DNA from: Allacma fusca
Lineage: Eukaryota; Arthropoda; Collembola; Symphypleona; Sminthuridae
DNA: 64,000 nt
Direction of reading: 5' to 3'
Assembly: GCA_947179485.1 (NCBI GenBank)
Contig: OX359247.1
Span: 13,554,588-13,618,587 of the forward strand
Part shown: positions 23,393 to 37,872 of the stretch, in pieces
Numbering within the stretch: position 1 is the stretch's first letter
Layout of the letters: each line of letters opens with the position of its first letter
Made by a program: the position numbers and the translations under genes
The notes under the pieces: model-generated
The model's database searches: none
What the model saw: only the letters and a program-made list of their open reading frames with translations
Told to the model about the DNA's origin: nothing

Positions 23393-25276
23393 ATTCTGGT
23401 GGATGTTGGTGTGTACAGATGCGAGGTAAAAGACTCGCCAAAAGATTCGCAAGTCTTCAGTTCCCCTTCGAGTTCCAGTGTAGTCAGTCACACAGTTGAA
23501 ACCACCAGCCACAGCAGTCACCAGCCTGCCAAGTTCACTCAATATATATTTTTATGGTTTTCCCAATTTTCCCTAACCAGTCCCAGCTCTCATATAGTAT
23601 TGACGGTAGGATCCGTCAGTAAATCCGCTCTTGACTTATTACGTTACTGTGTGTATACAGAACCAATAGAACGTTATTGCTCCTTGTCGATAGTAAAAAA
23701 AAAGAAAAAAAAGAAAAAAAAACAAGAAAACAAAGTGTGGCCGAAACCTATATATCTATATATTGCGTAAAGTTGTATCTACATACAAGTAACGTTAAGT
23801 ATTTCAAGTTTTTTCTTGTTTATCTCCCGGCTCCCGGCAGGTCACTCCTCCTTGTTGAAAGGGTGTTAGGTCTCTGGGACATAAATGGTACTTGCCTAAC
23901 CTATACCAAGAAAGTGGGGATATTTTTGAGGGGAAATACCCATAAAAATCCAAGCGGCGGAAAGGAACAGCTAAGGAGGACGGAAGACAAGGAGCGGATA
24001 TCAAATCGAGAGTTAAACAGACTTCCCATATCTATATGTAGCCCTTTTCCTTTCATTGACTTTTTATTTGTTCAAAGACTCGGTCTCTTTTTTTTTTGTT
24101 TCGCTCTTTATCTTTCAATAACTGCTTTCCCAGCCGGATATTCAACACGGTCTCTGAACACTTTCAGTTTACCAATTACTCTCAAGAGCTGCTCTGTGTG
24201 GTCACGGAGGATTAGGAGTTCCCCCCACCAGATTTTAACCTCCTCCATACTTCTGGGGTGTGTAGGGAGGGTTCTTATGGTGTAAGTTCCAATGTCTATA
24301 TTGTAATGTGTCCACTTGTCCTTTCCTTAAGTAAGAGCTATTACCTTGCTATCAATATCACTATCGTATGTTTATGTTTGGGCCAAGGACATATGGCAGT
24401 ATGTACTCCTGTAGTAGTTCAGTAGCCGGGGACAGCTTGTAGTAGGACTCGGACCGTGTGTGTGTATTTACCCTGGAGAGCGCGTGTCCTCCGAACTAAT
24501 CCGCCGGAGTAAAAACTTTCTGCAAGCATTTAGATTAAGATTCGGTCCGCGACCCAGCTTTCAATTCAGGAGGCACTCAGTGAGCGACGGCCGTCTTTCT
24601 AATTTTTTATATACCGTCCTATTCTTTCCCAAATTCTTTCTTTCACATGAGTTATATGCAATCAGTCTGTATTGACTTCCGGGTCTCGAGTTGGAGCTGA
24701 AAGGGTTGCTTTTTTTGTAGAAAGGTGGCTAATATATTGCGTAAACGTGTGTGAGTGAATATAGTCCCCCCCCAAAAAAAAAGAGTGGTGCACTCTCTCA
24801 TATATCTATACATATATATCAGCCAGAATATAAAGTATAGGAATGCCAGCGGGTGAGCTCAAAATTGAACAGAGATGCTAAGCTGTTGCTGAGAGCAAGG
24901 CATCCGTTGTACAGATGTGTAACAATCGGCCCCTATTCAATTCAGTCCAGCTCTCCTTGTGTTTACCTGTGCACTTGTGAAACAAGGCATGTTCATTGTG
25001 GTTACTTTACTGTCGATATAGGGAAAGGGAGAGCAAGAAAGGAAAAAAAACTCAACTTTTTCTCTTCAATTTTCAATTCAATGTAATTTTCCTCAACACT
25101 AATCTACTTTCGAGGGAATAAAACTATTTTTTCCCCTCGATCTTCTTTCCTTTTCTTGACGGAAGAACGAAGAAGAAGAAGAAGAAAAAGAAGAAGAACC
25201 TCTGGGTGTCCTTTTGCGAGGTGAATTTGTGTATGTGCACAATTTCCCCTCCATTTCATCCTTAGACTACTGAAAG
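23393..25276 (+). other. Candidate long 5' untranslated exon
   Basis: The stretch begins about 25 bases after a TATA box and ends at ACTGAAAG before GTAAGCAA (donor after 25276), close to the splice consensus. It is pyrimidine-rich, with several short upstream reading frames and A-rich and GAAGAA tracts, and has no recognisable protein. The 202-codon open frame at 23677-24285 runs through an (A4-9)G tract and does not look coding. If this exon belongs to the class B receptor, it would splice to the acceptor at 48072 across a 22.8-kb intron. It could equally be a non-coding RNA exon or part of another gene. Confidence 0.3.
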
Positions 25277-25908
25277 GTAAGCAATGTTTCCCAAAGTAAA
25301 TAAATAAAGTGATATAGTGGAATATAGAATTTCATACTTATTCATACCCATGTAATTTCTTCCCCGTCACAAAGATCCACTCCACTCCTCCTAAAGTAAC
25401 GTATATATTACAAGGAAAGCAACAGCTATGGGGAAGGACGGAGCGGGTCGTATAGACAAGGAGCAAATAAAACTGACAAATAAATTAATTTTTCTGGGAT
25501 AGGGAAACCAATACAAGTATGAAAAGATGCTTACAGAGCGAACCTCTCCAATCTGCTCCGCCCTTCTTCCCTTCAATAAATGTCCAAAGTTGTGATTCTC
25601 ATGTGAATCATTATTCAAATTTTAGGGGGTTCAATGCAACTTGCTAATATCTCCCAGTTATTATAAGAAGTATAGCTTGCCTCTCAGTCAGTCAACCTTA
25701 TATACAATAGACTCTCAAAACATTGGAATTCATTTCCCAAAATATTATTCCCTCGTAGTAATAATCAACTAAGTGAGATATCATCAAGGATAGGGATTCC
25801 TAGTCAAACGTAAATCAAAGTCTTTACCCAACTACGTAAAGCATGTAGGTTGCTAATTGAGTGTGAACAAAGTGTGTAAATTATTGATTCTTGCCGACTT
25901 GCTGATAG

Positions 25909-25949
25909 AAATGTCTCTTTTCGCTTTACCTTATTCCTCCGAGGTTAAG
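25909..25949 (+). CDS. Candidate short 5' coding exon, unidentified
   Basis: An acceptor-like CTTGCTGATAG is followed by AA and ATG at 25911, in good start context. Thirteen codons (MSLFALPYSSEVK) run to GAGGTTAAG before GTAAGTCT, a near-ideal donor, phase 0. It would lie in the first intron of the receptor model and could be an alternative first coding exon of another transcript. It is not phase-compatible with receptor exon B (phase 1), so it is unlikely to be part of that protein. Confidence 0.18.
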
Positions 25950-28750
25950 GTAAGTCTCAGAGCCTGACAGCCATTCCACGCACTCGAATTCTATCAGATG
26001 TCCCGATAATTTTGATTGGAATTAATTTCATAGGCTTAAATCATTCTTTATGCACAGCGTCAATTAGCGTAGAGCTATTTACTGATATAATAAGAGCTGA
26101 GGAAAATTTTGTCTCATTCTTGCTATTCCGGTTCCATCCGGCGCTCCAATTTAGTTTGCTTAGTCGATGTACATACATACATAGAAAGTAAAAACTCTAC
26201 TCCTGACGGCTGACGCATTCAGTATCTCCTGAAATTTTGTCCTCACCATTATTACCATTCCTTGCGTTCAATTTACTTGATTTTTACTGTTGACAGTGGA
26301 ATTAGGCTCCTCTGCGAGAGCTGGTGCAACAGTAGGCTGAGCACCAGAGAAGGGAAATAAATTGGGGGCGATTATCTCCAAAATAGTCATAATTTCGGTG
26401 CATTTATGTAATATTTGCGTGGGCATTTAATAAGAGAAGCAAACTAGTTGGGTACACATAGATGCTTAACAGAGACAAAAGAAAGGAACAGCATTTCTGG
26501 ATTGCAAACGTCAAATATGCAATTACATTTAATTGAATAACCCACAATTACCAAAGTTATGTTACATTTCGCTTTCCTTTTCTTTACGGGGTAACGTATA
26601 CCAGTTACCAGTACTTCTGATGCAATTATTACAGTAGTACCTGTAATTACGCGTGCTTAACTAAAAACTCCTACAATTAGGAAAGAGGAGATGGAGATGA
26701 ATGTGAAATAGAGAATTCTCAGGTAGGCATGACAAACTCAGCCTTTTATTTTATCAGGCACCCGTACACTGTCTGCAAAAAAACACATCACAGCAACATA
26801 AAATTATCTCCCTCAGCTCAGCTGAATCATATCTACAAGGTCAATATAAGTTCAACTCAAGAAAGAACGAAATTAGGAAACGCAAGCAAAATCATTTAAA
26901 TCCGGCTTATCATTTAGAAGGAAAATAATATGCAAAATCAACACTGTTTAAATAAACTGTTGCAAATAAGTTGAATGTCAAATGATGATCAGGACAAAGA
27001 TCCCTTGTACACAAACACATCTCCAAACTGCTGCAAGTCAGTGACATTGTCAGAGACGATCTGAACTAGTAATAAAATATTGGACTCAATCAGGCAATCA
27101 CACTCTCCCTCACTCCTTCCGCATTTTCCCGTACCATACCCTTGGGAAACTCGCCCATAATAGCTTACAATTAAATAGTGAATGTCGAACTTTGTTGGAA
27201 AATTTCATTTAGAGTAATGTTTCCAGTAAGCCTCTGCTTTTAGGGCATGGTTTCCATCAGGGGATTTGTTCTTTTCCAGTCCTGCGTCACATTTCCTATA
27301 AAATATGGACACATATTATATTTGGACTTTGAAGTTGAGCTGAAAAGAGAGCCCTACTGGGGTTATTAAAAACACCATCAGCTGTGGTCGGGCCCAGTAA
27401 TTATTTCTTTGAGCAGGTCTCAACACCTCATCCATCATGGGGCCAAGAATTAGCACGTAATTCTAGAGCATTATATAGTTTTCAGGAGTTTCAATGAGGA
27501 TATTACCCATGCAATTATAAGGCATGCTATTGTTTCTACAGTGTAACCCCTCATGAGAAAAAAAAAGTAGTTTGATGTGGTACCATGTGCTTTAAAAGGA
27601 TTAAATGCCTTAAGTTGAAATTAGTTCTCAAGTAATGATATCATCCAGACAGATCCTACTTTTCGAAACCAGAGAGCGACTACTAGGGGAAGAGGAATAG
27701 GGATTAGAAGGGTAAAATGTGAACATCTCTGAAACTCGGAAGTTTCAGTGGTAGAGTTACGTCTTCCTTCGTTAGTCTCATGTGAACGATACCCTCTGTA
27801 TGGAGATACATAATTATGTATGTTACATGTGTATGGGACTCTGTACATACATAAGTTTGTAAGAAGGTACTTATGCACGCCAGGCTTGCAATGTGCCAGT
27901 ATGCTGGCCCGCATAAATTATGCAGGCAAGTTTGTAAAAAGAAGTGGTTAATTATAATGCGAATATAAATCGATCAAGGGGAGCTAGGAGCAACAAGTTA
28001 GTTGTGAGTACATGAAGAGGCTAAAGCTTTGCCTATTTATTATACTGAGGGATCTATGTGAGTATGTACGTGACGTGATGAGGCTTGCACTGTATAAGTA
28101 GATATCTATGTATGCTCGTACAAAATGCTGGGATTCGGTGAAGCCACTGAGGGACGTGAATAAGATACGGAACAAACTAAATTACTAATTACGGTCCACA
28201 TTAAATATGTAATATTGTCAAATAGGACTGTTCCAGTTGGAGAGTAGTATCTACTAGTACTGTAGTAGGGTATATGGAGTTGGATTTGCATATAATTATG
28301 TGCTCGGTAGGAATCCCAGAAATACAGTACAGAAAGAAGGGAAACAAAAAACTAGGATTTTACTGCCGAAAAATTAGACTAACGTGACATATTCTGTTCA
28401 GGGAGTTGAGATAAATATACTTCCCTGCGTGGCTCTGGATGTTTAGACTTATATGTGTACGTGAGGGAGCGTCGAGAAAAACGTAGATGGTGATCTATGT
28501 GTGAATAAAATCCATACATAAATAAGACAACTTCAAGAACATCAGAGGATCGTGCCATTGTTTAAGTTTTTTTTGATGTAGTTATTTCTAGGGAATACGG
28601 ATTCTTCACATTCTACAGATATACAATAGAATAGAGCAAGAGGTAGAAAGGTGTAGTGTAGATATATGTTCCAGGAGTATAGGACTTTGTCTGGAAACTA
28701 CATAATACCTGCACCTTGCCAGTACATTCCAGCCTGTTAGATATTTATCA

Positions 28751-28796
28751 GGAAAAAATTGAGGAAAATGTGTATAAACATTTTCCTCATTTTTCC
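28751..28796. repeat. Short perfect-loop hairpin
   Basis: AAAAATTGAGGAAAATGT (28754-28771) is complementary to ACATTTTCCTCATTTTT (28778-28794) with a single bulged base and a six-base loop. The stem extends to GG/CC outside. It is too short for a typical animal microRNA precursor. It is followed by no T run that would make it a defined terminator on either strand. Confidence 0.6.
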
Positions 28797-30737
28797 CTAC
28801 ATGTAAACCTATGTATGCCATCAAGAGAAAAAAAAATCGTTCGTCAGGACAGCTTTTAGATTTAGTGCACTATACACTACACAGCTTTTAGCTCTTTAAA
28901 CCATGAGCTTTTCATTCTCTGAACCTTTTAGCCATTCAAATTTCTGATGTATTGAGACCGTCTAAGTTTTCTAATGCTAAATGCCGGCTGGTTTTAGGAC
29001 CATATACACACAGTACACTGCTAAATAGAAAATCAATTTCTATCCCGACATGACTGCTTTTTACTACAAGAAAACAGTTTTACTCAAATGGCAGCTCCTA
29101 GAAAAATTATTTTTGAAGAAATACCATTCCTCAGAAACTTCTCCCTATCAAGTACATATGGTACTTGAAAATCATGAGGATTTCCCCATTGAAAGGTCCA
29201 AAAGGAATTGAAGAGGGGAAGACTCAAGGATTTAGCATAAACTCATAAGCTCCTGCCTCGTCGTCGGCTTTTAGCATAGGAAATAAAATTTACCCACATG
29301 GCAGTTGATGTCAGTCACTTGAGAGGATCTTACACTATAATTTCAACACTAATAACAAGGTAGATGGAAATTGTAGGAAGGAGACGACGCTGGAATTTTG
29401 ATGCAGAACACTGTAATAATGATTAGAGGGATGAGTGTAATTCAGTCCTATAGCAATGATCTCTCTGCTATTTATTAGTTGTATTGGCCGTGGTCTTGCT
29501 GGCCGACGAGGTCAGTCTTTCAACTACCAACACGTTTTAAAAATCTCTACATATTAGCATGTTGAAAGGAAGGCAGAACCGGTCCTGTCGTATGCTCCTA
29601 TTGGCATTGACAGTGAACAAGGTAAACATGGAAATTACAATACACTTATCCGCTGTGGTTGCATTTTCCTCGCCAATTTGTTTGCGAATTACAATTGGAA
29701 CCCCACACCATCCAGTCTGAATAGTATACTTGTGGATTTTGAAAGGAACAACAGTTTTGGGTAAATAACACGTGGAAAAGTGTCCTCTGGTCAAGAGTCA
29801 ATGCACACACCATTTTTCCATTCCATCCTCCCCTAACACGTAGACAGAATTCTTACAACTTGGTACAACTCCCAAAAAGAATCTCCTCACATTTACATCC
29901 ATACATGCATACCCTTTCACATAATTACGTGTGATTGCATAATGAATCCAGAAATTTTCAAATTACTCTTCCAGTACAATGCTTTCATTAAAAATTTAAG
30001 AATGTTAAACCAATTAAAAGAAACTTTGAATGAGGAAAAAAAACAGATAATCTATGGTGCTCGCATTGGGTGGATTTTTTTCTTGAGATTTTTACAAACG
30101 CGTTGCCAGAGTTTTTCTTTTAATGAGATCTTAAAAATTTGTTTGTCAACTTTGTAGAGTACATGCTGAGTTGACGCTTGGTCTGCTGGGTGCATTTGTA
30201 AGCTGATAAGGTGAATGCACAAAAACATGATTTCGACTAGTGTCATAACTTTTCTTCTTAAAAATAGGAATGTGTACATAGAACAAATAGCAAGTACATA
30301 TTTGCACAAACATCATGAATCACTGTATGTATCTATCTTCCCGGCAGAAGGATTTTTGCAAAAGCTTCACTCTCTCAAAGAAAATCGACTCTGCTCTTTG
30401 GAATGACGGCCTGAAATATTATTTCTGACCTGAGCTAACGAGATAACAAGTGGAGTTGGAATACGAGAAAACAATTCCTTCCAGGCTCGATTTCTCTCCT
30501 CATTAGTATGTAAACTTCTCAAGGTGGAACTCCCCCCTCTTCCCAACTGCCAATTTCCAATTGACGGGAGGGTGCATTGCATTGGAAACTTTGAGCAGTA
30601 TGACCATGAGCCGCAGTAAATTTGTCCGCCGACGAGCAGTCAGTCTAATCGTGATTACTACCCGAGAATTCTGCTCCATTGTGCTCAGACACTTAAACAT
30701 GACCTTTTACTAACAGAAAGTATCTTGCGTATGTTCA

Positions 30738-30741
<4 letters not shown>

Positions 30742-30779
<38 letters not shown>
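30742..30779. repeat. (GA)n microsatellite
   Basis: Nineteen uninterrupted GA dinucleotides. There is no TATA box or leader-like sequence beside it, so a promoter role is not supported. Confidence 0.95.
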
Positions 30780-30781
<2 letters not shown>

Positions 30782-33700
30782 CAATTTACTCTGTTGATTA
30801 CGTCAAGTTCTGTTTTTCACTGTTACACCTGCGTCTCATCGAGGCTGTTATCTACGAGCCCTAGTCTAATGCAGTGCAATAAGGAGAAAATTAGATAAAT
30901 CCCTATAAAATCTCCTTGTCTGATTATCTATCTGGGGATTGTAAAAAAAACAATTCTAGAGTTAAAAACTTGCTATCCTACTTTATTCCCACGACTGGGA
31001 AAAATTTGTTGTGGAAGTTTTAAGGAGCTTGTACTACAATGGAAACAACTTGAGAATTCTCCCTTTAAATTCAGGCTAATTCCAAGCTTATGTAAGGCGA
31101 CTGGACATATGGGACTGTAATCAATAGAGGATTGAGCCTGACTGTCCTGCTCCTCCTGGACAAGGCAAGAGTCCATCAATAATCTATTGTGCGCAGCTGG
31201 AGGAAACGAGGAAATTAGTATATGTTATGTAATGATATAAGTTATTCCTAAAACCTCCCATCGTGGGACTTCTTACTTAGCCTCAACTTAATGGAGCTAT
31301 CAATTCCTAATGTTACACTCATTTTAGGGAAAACGTGCGTATTTGATTACCATTGGTATTACTACTGTTGGTATTCTGTCCGCCCAATGTCTCCCATGTA
31401 ATCATCAAGATATACATACTGGATATTCCTGAAGGACTGTTTTGCATAAAAGTCATAAACTGGAATGTATGTATGTAGCTCATCCAGCCTTAATGCACTT
31501 TTGTAATGGAATCAAAGGCCGGGGTAGGATCCAACCCATTACAAAGGCTTCACCAAACATAATACTTGATGTGTTATCGTGAGAATAAAGCCGGCAATTA
31601 ATTTCCCCACAGAAGACATCACCTAGACCTACAACCTTAGATATCTATAATGTACATTTGGCCGCATAGATATGCAAATCAACCTAAGATTCTGTAAAGA
31701 AACAACATACTATATAGTTAGTCAATACAGTGCATACGAATACTCTCAACCATATAGTATGTACCTTCCATTAGCACTTTCAGCCCGTTGAGGGCGATAC
31801 CAAAGCTATTTTAGTGCTGCTAAAACATTAAACAGTAGGTTACATTTTTAAACATCTTCTGATAGCAGCCAATTAAAAGTAACATGGTTCATGGGCAGGG
31901 GGATTAGCCGCGGTTTTAATGCTAAGAGTAAACGTGATTATGTGCATAAATAAAAAATGTTTGGAGTTGCTCCTTCTTAAAAAGAATCAGCCATAAGTAT
32001 CCATCCCGGGTGTATATACAGACATTCAAGACTTTGTATAAGGAAGAGCAAGATATTTTCTGGATTTATACAAGACATACAGGAGATACGTATGTATATG
32101 TAGATATAGATATACATGCTCCTGAGTTATAGCAAATAAGATCATAGAATTTTACCACCACTGACAGAATTTTGTATCATTGGAGGTTGAATCGTACATC
32201 CGGAGCTCCTCACCATATACTCAGTCCTAGCAGTGTAGATGCTTCAAAACCCTTTCCAAACCCCCCTGACAAAGATCTTGTGTAATATGAACGAAGGAGA
32301 AACATTGAACGGAAGATATTTGTAACGTGAAGGGGATCAATCCCGGGACTGCATTCAAGGAAAGAGCCTTCTTTATATATTTTCTGAACCAGCTTGATTT
32401 TGTTTCCATCATCTTCCATACTTACAGCTAAACTGAGAGGTTGGTGTACCTACTATCTGTAGAGTAGTAGACCACAACAACGTGGTTTCAGGAGGAGCCT
32501 GTCTCTTATAGGAATGGATGTTCAGTGTATCTATCTCCTATAGACAAGTGAATGGAAACACACGGCACGGCATCTCTCATGCCTGACGTGACCTGACTGA
32601 CTCCACATTTTCTGAATCAACTCAAAAGCACTCCTTCGAACCTGGGGAATAGTACACTGAGGAAAATGACTGTGACTTGAAATCCAAGAGACAATCATCA
32701 TGTTGATTTCTGCAATTTTCATCTTCACATATTTTTTTTTTTATCTGTATACTTTAAGACAGTAATCCATGAGTGCCATATTGTGGGGTTTTTCATCTCT
32801 TATCTGTCCCCACTGGTTCTAGCAAGAGCATCAGTATTCCGGGAAGGTGTCGAGAATATTGACGTCATCATAACCCTCCCTGACGTACTGTCGTTGTCAA
32901 CAACAGTTCACGCCATCACACCGTCCACATTTTTGCTTAATATATCATCACATTTTGTTTACATCAATTCATCCTCCTCTCGGGGTGTCTCGCTTTGGAG
33001 TTAGGAGATGGACGTGGTAGGGAAGGCTTATATGCATGTCACGGAGTGCTTTGGGAAAACAGAGAGCTTGACTCATATAAAGACGCAGATTCCTTCAAGA
33101 TCTTTCCAGAAAATATTGACTCGGTCATCAAGAATGAGAGAGATGCGTGTGAAGATATAGTCTCAGGATGTAGCCTCTCATATTCATGGGAATTAATACA
33201 ATTGCTATCACTTGTCAAGCTTCATTAGCTAATTGTAATTACAAAGCTTTGACGTCGGCTGGGGCTGTCAGGATGGAAAAAACAACTCTTCAGCGATTAG
33301 GACGATTTCACATATGTTTGCTTATGGACTAGTAATATCACCGTGTATGTATGTATACATACATTTACGTACTGCATAGCCGTAAAGGGAGTATTTACGT
33401 ACATATACCTATATATATATGGGCCTGATCAGTTTTAAAGCAAGGACTTGCACAAATGCCACCGCCCAATGGTTTAACACGAGCCCTTGCCAGTTCATTA
33501 CACACAGGACAGTGACTGATTGTGAGTGACTCGGTCCAGTAATGAAACAACAATGTAAAAATCCCGAGATGACACACATCTGATTAATTGAAAAACTCAA
33601 TCAGGACCTTGTGATTAATACTTATTTATTTTCCAATGAATAATTTCAGGGATCCTTAGGTTCAAACACTCAGGGGTTGTTGATTAAACAATATTTTTAT

Positions 33701-36700
33701 AATTTATTGCACTATTTCCTTATTATTCCTTCCTACTCAGAATTCCCTGCTAGGTAATAGTGAGCTCCTACCATAAAATACAATAACATATTTTTCATCA
33801 TAACTAACTCAACAGGAATTAACTTCAGTCAAAAAGCATGTGACTGTCAAATAATCTGGTCCAAAGATCAGGCTGTAAACTAGATGAATAACAACACCTC
33901 ATCCGTGAAGAGATAAGTGATCAATAAGGAAGGGAATAATTGTACAAAAAATTAAGACGACATGCAGGTAGCAATATTTTACAGATTGAAGGTATTCATC
34001 CCAAGATTTTGTAGATTTACCTTACAAAAGGCCAAGTCAATTTTCAAATAGATAGTCTCTTCACACAGAAAATGCATAGAATATAAAACAACTTTCAGAT
34101 TTTTTTTTCTGGATCAAAGTCATACGTATTTAGATAATGATCCTGAGTAAAAAAGACTCTGCAGGATCCTGGGGTGTCATTAGTTCAGATTACCTTCGGA
34201 AATTACATCATTTTATGGAGCTATACTTTGAGTATGTATGTACATATGTACTCTGCACGCCGGAGGATTAGCAGGAGTGAAACTGCTGACTGTTTTCTAG
34301 GAATTTCGGCAAGACTTTGGTTATTACCAGTGCGGTGCCTGAATGTAAATGAGCTATTGCTAATACTTTCCCTTCCCTGACAAAAAGTCGAAATTTCGCG
34401 AGACAATTATTATTTAGTGGGAGAGGGACGGGTGAGGGAGTTCTTAGAAGTCCTAAACAAAGATCCATAATTTATTCCGTTTTGAAATATTACATGTAAT
34501 CCGGTGATAATTGAAAAGTCAGCTTTTACTTAATTAGTCATTTCACAAGTGAGGCGAGAGTTCTCATTGTATGAAATCCTAACTTCCCCAGAATTTCAAA
34601 TGCTCGGAATGTAATTGTCTACATGAAGTGTTGGTAGTTACATAATTGTATTTCCATGCTAAAATGTCAACCGGTTTCCATAGGAGAGGAAGCTCAGTTA
34701 TGCAGGATGACTGATGAGTATGAAGGGAATTCACCAAACCACAACTTCTGTACACATATTGCTTATGCAGAATGACGTTTCCACGTGTGACTATGCACAT
34801 ACATATGTATATGTATCTATGTATCTACATATAATTATAAATATTGAGGATGATAGATACTGTACACAGGCAGTTCCAGTGCTTTGTGAATTTATTTTTG
34901 GCATTGTCTCTCCCTCCTCGGAAAATCCTTCGTTTGTATCGGGTTAAATGAGGCTCCATCACATCGTCGGCAATGGAAACTATGCATTAAAAGCCTCATG
35001 CTTTGATGGGCTGGACACATTGTGTGTTCTAAGCTGGTCCGCGGACTAAGCTTTCCACGGGAAATAGAAACTGGAAATCTATGAGGAAATGTTTTAAAGC
35101 GGAATCCCGAAGAGGCCCAACTGGAAATAATAATAATCTTGAATAACTGACTCATTTTCAAAATTTAATAAACGCCGAGTGAATTAGATGTCTAATGTAC
35201 AGAGTCAGGGAATTCAGAGTTGGATGATCTTCTGGTCTTTTCACAAATTAGAGCATAAGGGCCTTTCCCTTACTTATAATTTAGCATTTCCCTGTCCCTT
35301 ATACTATAGTTTTAGTGTTCTTTGCTGATAGACTCACTCCTACAATGTACTGTACTCTGTCCCACTACCAGCACTCAGGATACTTTATATACATGGGAGG
35401 GAAGACAATGAATGACTACGATGAGTGTGCTTTCGAGAAAATGACATGAACTTTGAAGAGGGAATGTTGGGCGACAGCTCTCCGTCCATTTCATTTTCAT
35501 CTCGTCTGGCTAAGCTGTTTGCCTGTGTCTCTGTGAGTGTGGATGTGTGGCGTGTGGGAACTGTGTGTGAACAAGTAGGGAAGAGGAGAGAGAGAGAGAG
35601 AACTTGGAGGAAGTGTTAAAACCTCTCTGATGTTTTTCCTGTGCACATTCCGTCCAAACGAGAAGTTTCAACGGGTCGGAATTATATCACTCTAGTGCCC
35701 CACAGCCCCAACATGTTTATATCACTTTTCATCAATGTTTTTATCATTTTCTCGGGAAATATAGAGAATTATTGTTATGGGAAGATTACGGCCGTGTTCA
35801 AACGGGCTAACATCATTTCCTGGATTGCTTCTTTATTTTCTTAATACAACATGTGGCTTTCATGATGTGTCTGTGGCGGAGAAAGGAGGGGGAAGAGAAA
35901 CCAAGGAAAGTTCAACTCTGCCATCATCATCCCTCCCAGATTTATCCTAGAGATGCCCTCACATTCAGATGTATCTATGTATATATCTATGCGTATATAG
36001 AAGCAATCACAATTCTACACATGTATGTATATATACGCAATTGTATGTATGTATATACAGCACTTGTACACTGTCCCTCTAAATGCGTATAATTACTCAT
36101 GGAATTGTAATGAAGGAGCCAGGGAAGTTGAATTGTTTGATAATGTGGAAACTACGGGGAGCAAAACTTTAAATGACTTGGCTCACTAAAGCTGACAAAA
36201 GAGATTTCGATGAATGAATTGACAGGGAGATGACTTTATAGACGGGCGTCGTGGAGTAACTGTCTGTCCTAACGGTGTTGAAGTGGTTTATATAGCACCA
36301 GCTTGAGTGTGACATAGACAGTGGCTCTGGCTTTTAGTAAAATAATACAGAATAGCCTCCCATGCTCCTATTCCCTGTCTGCAACTAATGCACATACGCT
36401 TACGAGTATTTGTGTAAGGATGAGTCTTAAAGCTTGGGTATTAAAATCAGCACTAATCCATCCTGATCTTATTTGTTTTTGTATATGTAAAATATCTACA
36501 TATATAGATACATAATTACATATGTAATAATTATGTATGTAAGTGTAAGAATGAACCCTTGGCATACTTCGATCATGCTTTACAAGCTGTTGCTAGATAA
36601 AATTATAAGCTGTGGAAATACAAGTAATTAAGGCTCTGGGTGAAGTCTCGGGTTATTCCAGAACACGTACGTTGAGGAATAACTACTTTGGAAACCTACG

Positions 36701-37854
36701 GCAGCCAGCCCCAGTTTAATTATAGTAGGAGAGAAACTAATGTCGGGCTTGAAATGTGTGAGTTGAGAATTAAAACCGTGAAAGTATCCTCAATACCTTC
36801 AATAATAGCCAGGATCTGATGTGCTTGGTGAATCATTTATTTTCCGTGTTTCACCTCCACAAAGTGAGACTAGAGCGTGATGAATGCAGTTAGTGATACA
36901 TGTGTGTAGGTTTTATGTATGCACGCAATTAAGAGTGCCCAGTGAGCCCGTAGAATTATATGATCTTTTTATGATGCACTGTACTTGCACGTATACATAC
37001 ATATGCATGTATCTATGTATGTCCCTATGTATGAAAATAGTTCCCCAAGTGTGAGGACCAAGATGAGTTTTGCTCCCTGTCGTTAAATTGTGTGCCGCTT
37101 GCCTCCGGTATGTTATCTCGTTATAAGTTCAGTGCCAGGTAATTACATTTGATGATGATGAAGACAAGTAACCCACATGTTTAAAGGTATTAGATGAACC
37201 ACGACCAACTTTTCACCCCTCAACTCTCATTCATCTCATTGTTACAATTTATGTGTTGTCTGAGTTCAAAGAAATTCTAGAGGAGAGAAAATACTCCACT
37301 GGTTTTGGACGCTCAGGCGCTAATTCTCATTTCTCATGCAGTTTATTAGGCAATTACTTCAGTGTTTGTGTGGATTTGCCCCTGTGCCTGACATAGTGGG
37401 GATCCTGATGTAGGATATATTCATAGATTACACCAGGAAGCACTAGCGTGATATCAATTAAGCAGGAGGAATATGTCATAATTACAATTGAGCTCCTATG
37501 CATATATGTAGATATGTACAAACATACTGGACATGACATTGTGTACATAGGAGTGATTTCATATGGTTCTTATGGGAACCCAGCTGGAGCTAGATTTTTT
37601 ACCCAGTGGACTCAAAAGTAAAGTTCTCCGTTCATTTAGAGCTTCGCTGTTCATTTGATAACCTCAAGTTTACTCATAATAAGTATTACAAATTCCCTTA
37701 GCAATTTGTTCCGGGTTTCATTTCAGATAATTGCACTAAATGGTGAAAGAAAATAACTCCCAAGCAATTTAATATCAAACCTAAAATACTTGTCTTGTAA
37801 AGGGGAAGCGACTCGGAGCATTGTGTGGTTGCGGTGCAGTGGAAAAAGAACCAG

Positions 37855-37872
37855 AGAGAGAGAGAGAGAGAT
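37855..37872. repeat. (GA)n microsatellite
   Basis: A short GA tract of about nine units in otherwise non-coding sequence. Confidence 0.9.

Noticed and set aside
23677-24285. Longest open frame in the window (about 200 codons, +)
   Set aside because: It runs through an A-rich low-complexity tract, has no recognised motif, and lies in a leader-like region ending in a splice donor. Best explained as a chance frame.
32210-32440. - strand GTAAGTATGG donor near 32411 as the end of an exon
   Set aside because: The segment before it is short, with no acceptor of reasonable strength and no recognisable frame.
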